Of a stretch of 64,000 nt of DNA, positions 63,152-64,000 are shown piece after piece. Position 1 is the stretch's first letter. Each line of letters opens with the position of its first letter. The DNA lies in the NCBI GenBank assembly GCA_013289665.1, contig JABCZN010000015.1, positions 1-64,000 on the forward strand, in the 5' to 3' direction. The notes under the pieces were generated by a model. That model was not told where the DNA came from. It did not search any database and was given only the letters and a program-made list of their open reading frames with translations. The translations under genes were made by a program, and so were the position numbers. The DNA is from Acidobacteriota bacterium. GTDB lineage: Bacteria > Acidobacteriota > Terriglobia > Acidiferrales > UBA7541.

Positions 63152-64000
63152 TTACTGGGGGTATTGCTTGATGGAGCTTACTTTGTCGCCGCGGAAATGC
63201 ACAAACACAGTCTTGTCCGGTGGGTGCCCGTATATCCAGTCTTCCGTGTCATAGCCCTCGGCGTCGCGTTCGCGAACTTTGCGGTCGGGTTTCCCGATTG
63301 CCGCGACCACCTCTTCCCGGTCCATTCCGAGAATCGGGTGGCGTTCGGTGATGGCCTTCTTCATTTCCGGCGGCAGCGTGTCAATCCAATGCACCGCAGC
63401 CGACCGTTCTCTGGTGAAATCGAGGAATGGAGAGAGAATATTTTTCAAGTCATCCGGCGAAAGATCGGGAATATTTTTCGGGAATTGGATGTACAGCGTG
63501 CCGCCGGCGCCGGGTTGGAACCCCGCCGGCCCCTGTTCCTGGCTCGTGGTGGTGGAGGTCTGCGGAACCTGGGACGGGCCGCCCACGCCGATTTGAATGC
63601 GATCCCGCCAGCTTTTCCTGGGGCGCCCGCCGCCGTTGACATCCACGATGATTGTGTGTTCGCGAAATTCGAGCTTGGTGATTTGTGCGTTGTCGCCCGT
63701 GTTGATGGCCGCGCCATGCGTGGAAACAACTCGATCGAGATTCTCCTGACTGAGCGGCTTATCGGTGTAGAGAACGAAGCCCTCTTTCCCGCCGGGGATG
63801 GGCTTGCGCACCCTGGCGAATTCGCCGGAAACGTAGCGGATCAGCGCCAGCTTGGAGGGTTCCGTTAGGGTCGAGTTCTTCGGCCCGGCCGGCTGTTGTG
63901 GACTACCGGATTGCGTGTCAGGGTCCCCGAAGAGCGGCGGCAAAACCCGAATGCTTTCTCCCGGGGAAAAATTTCCCGTGGAGTTTCGCGCCGGCGCCGG
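63152..64000 (-). CDS. Secreted or membrane-associated protein, C-terminal part (runs off right edge)
   Basis: The frame is open from the right edge to the stop at 63152, about 282 residues. The visible part contains LALIRYVSGEFARVRKPIPGGK, a Pro/Gln/Gly-rich middle with PSQVPQTSTTTSQEQGP, and at the end RHPILGMDREEVVAAIGKPDRK then EDWIYGHPPDKTVFVHF, which resembles the SmpA/BamE-like small-domain pattern of a GMxxxEVxxxxGxP turn followed by a YG strand. No catalytic motif is seen. Start and signal peptide lie outside the window. Confidence 0.65.
   Translation of the reverse strand, partial: PAPARNSTGNFSPGESIRVLPPLFGDPDTQSGSPQQPAGPKNSTLTEPSKLALIRYVSGEFARVRKPIPGGKEGFVLYTDKPLSQENLDRVVSTHGAAINTGDNAQITKLEFREHTIIVDVNGGGRPRKSWRDRIQIGVGGPSQVPQTSTTTSQEQGPAGFQPGAGGTLYIQFPKNIPDLSPDDLKNILSPFLDFTRERSAAVHWIDTLPPEMKKAITERHPILGMDREEVVAAIGKPDRKVRERDAEGYDTEDWIYGHPPDKTVFVHFRGDKVSSIKQYPQ

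Overview
The window looks like chromosomal DNA of an Acidobacteriota member, most likely of the Koribacter / Sulfotelmatobacter type (class Terriglobia). This is inferred from gene content: two secreted proteins of the acidobacterial VWFA-related type, a DUF1800/DUF1501 pair, a very large Oar-like TonB receptor with an N-terminal carboxypeptidase-regulatory domain, and a gap-pgk-tpiA-secG-tRNA-Leu glycolysis/secretion cluster. The DNA is GC-rich apart from roughly the first 2.7 kb. No taxonomic marker was searched, so the assignment is tentative.

Layout. 1-2.7 kb is an accessory patch: the 5' part of an IS110-family transposase, a broken DUF3806 lipoprotein gene, small orphan membrane proteins and a 31-bp direct repeat. 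2.7-8.2 kb holds the RNase P RNA, ligA with a GNAT acetyltransferase, a diacylglycerol-kinase-like lipid kinase and a DUF457 membrane protein. 8.4-13.2 kb has a DedA/VTT membrane protein and a compact bioB-bioF-bioD-bioA operon with overlapping genes. 13.4-16.2 kb is a membrane pyrophosphatase (hppA) behind a long structured leader. 16.4-24.3 kb is a minus-strand block of secreted proteins (VWFA x2, DUF1800, DUF1501). 24.3-29.2 kb carries small membrane/envelope genes: YihY, a frameshifted secreted protein, PilZ, and a DUF202-DUF302 fusion. 29.3-33.8 kb is a carbamoyltransferase locus with DUF5989, an SxtJ-like protein, an SGNH-type protein and a methyltransferase. 34-38 kb is an mrfA-mrfB-like DNA repair pair. 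38-43.7 kb has a zinc-finger/PP2C phosphatase, a secreted metallopeptidase, an XRE regulator and a tiny secreted protein with two identical 15-residue repeats. 43.7-48.1 kb is a large hybrid sensor kinase divergent from an HD-GYP response regulator. 48.8-57.6 kb holds the TonB receptor, a two-gene heme-copper-oxidase-like unit lacking CuB ligands, and a TPR-TlpA protein. 57.6-64 kb has yceH, tRNA-Leu, secG, tpiA, pgk, gap, a DUF2721 protein and a protein cut by the right edge.

Most of the window is core metabolism and envelope biology. The items most worth a second look are the oxidase subunit I homologue that keeps its heme histidines but has lost two of three CuB histidines (55.5-53.9 kb), the repeat peptide gene at 41.9-42.2 kb whose two repeat units differ only at synonymous sites, the DUF202-DUF302 in-frame fusion with an ideal internal ribosome-binding site, the carbamoyltransferase locus, and two broken reading frames (amber codon in the DUF3806 lipoprotein gene; single-base frameshift at about 26.05 kb).
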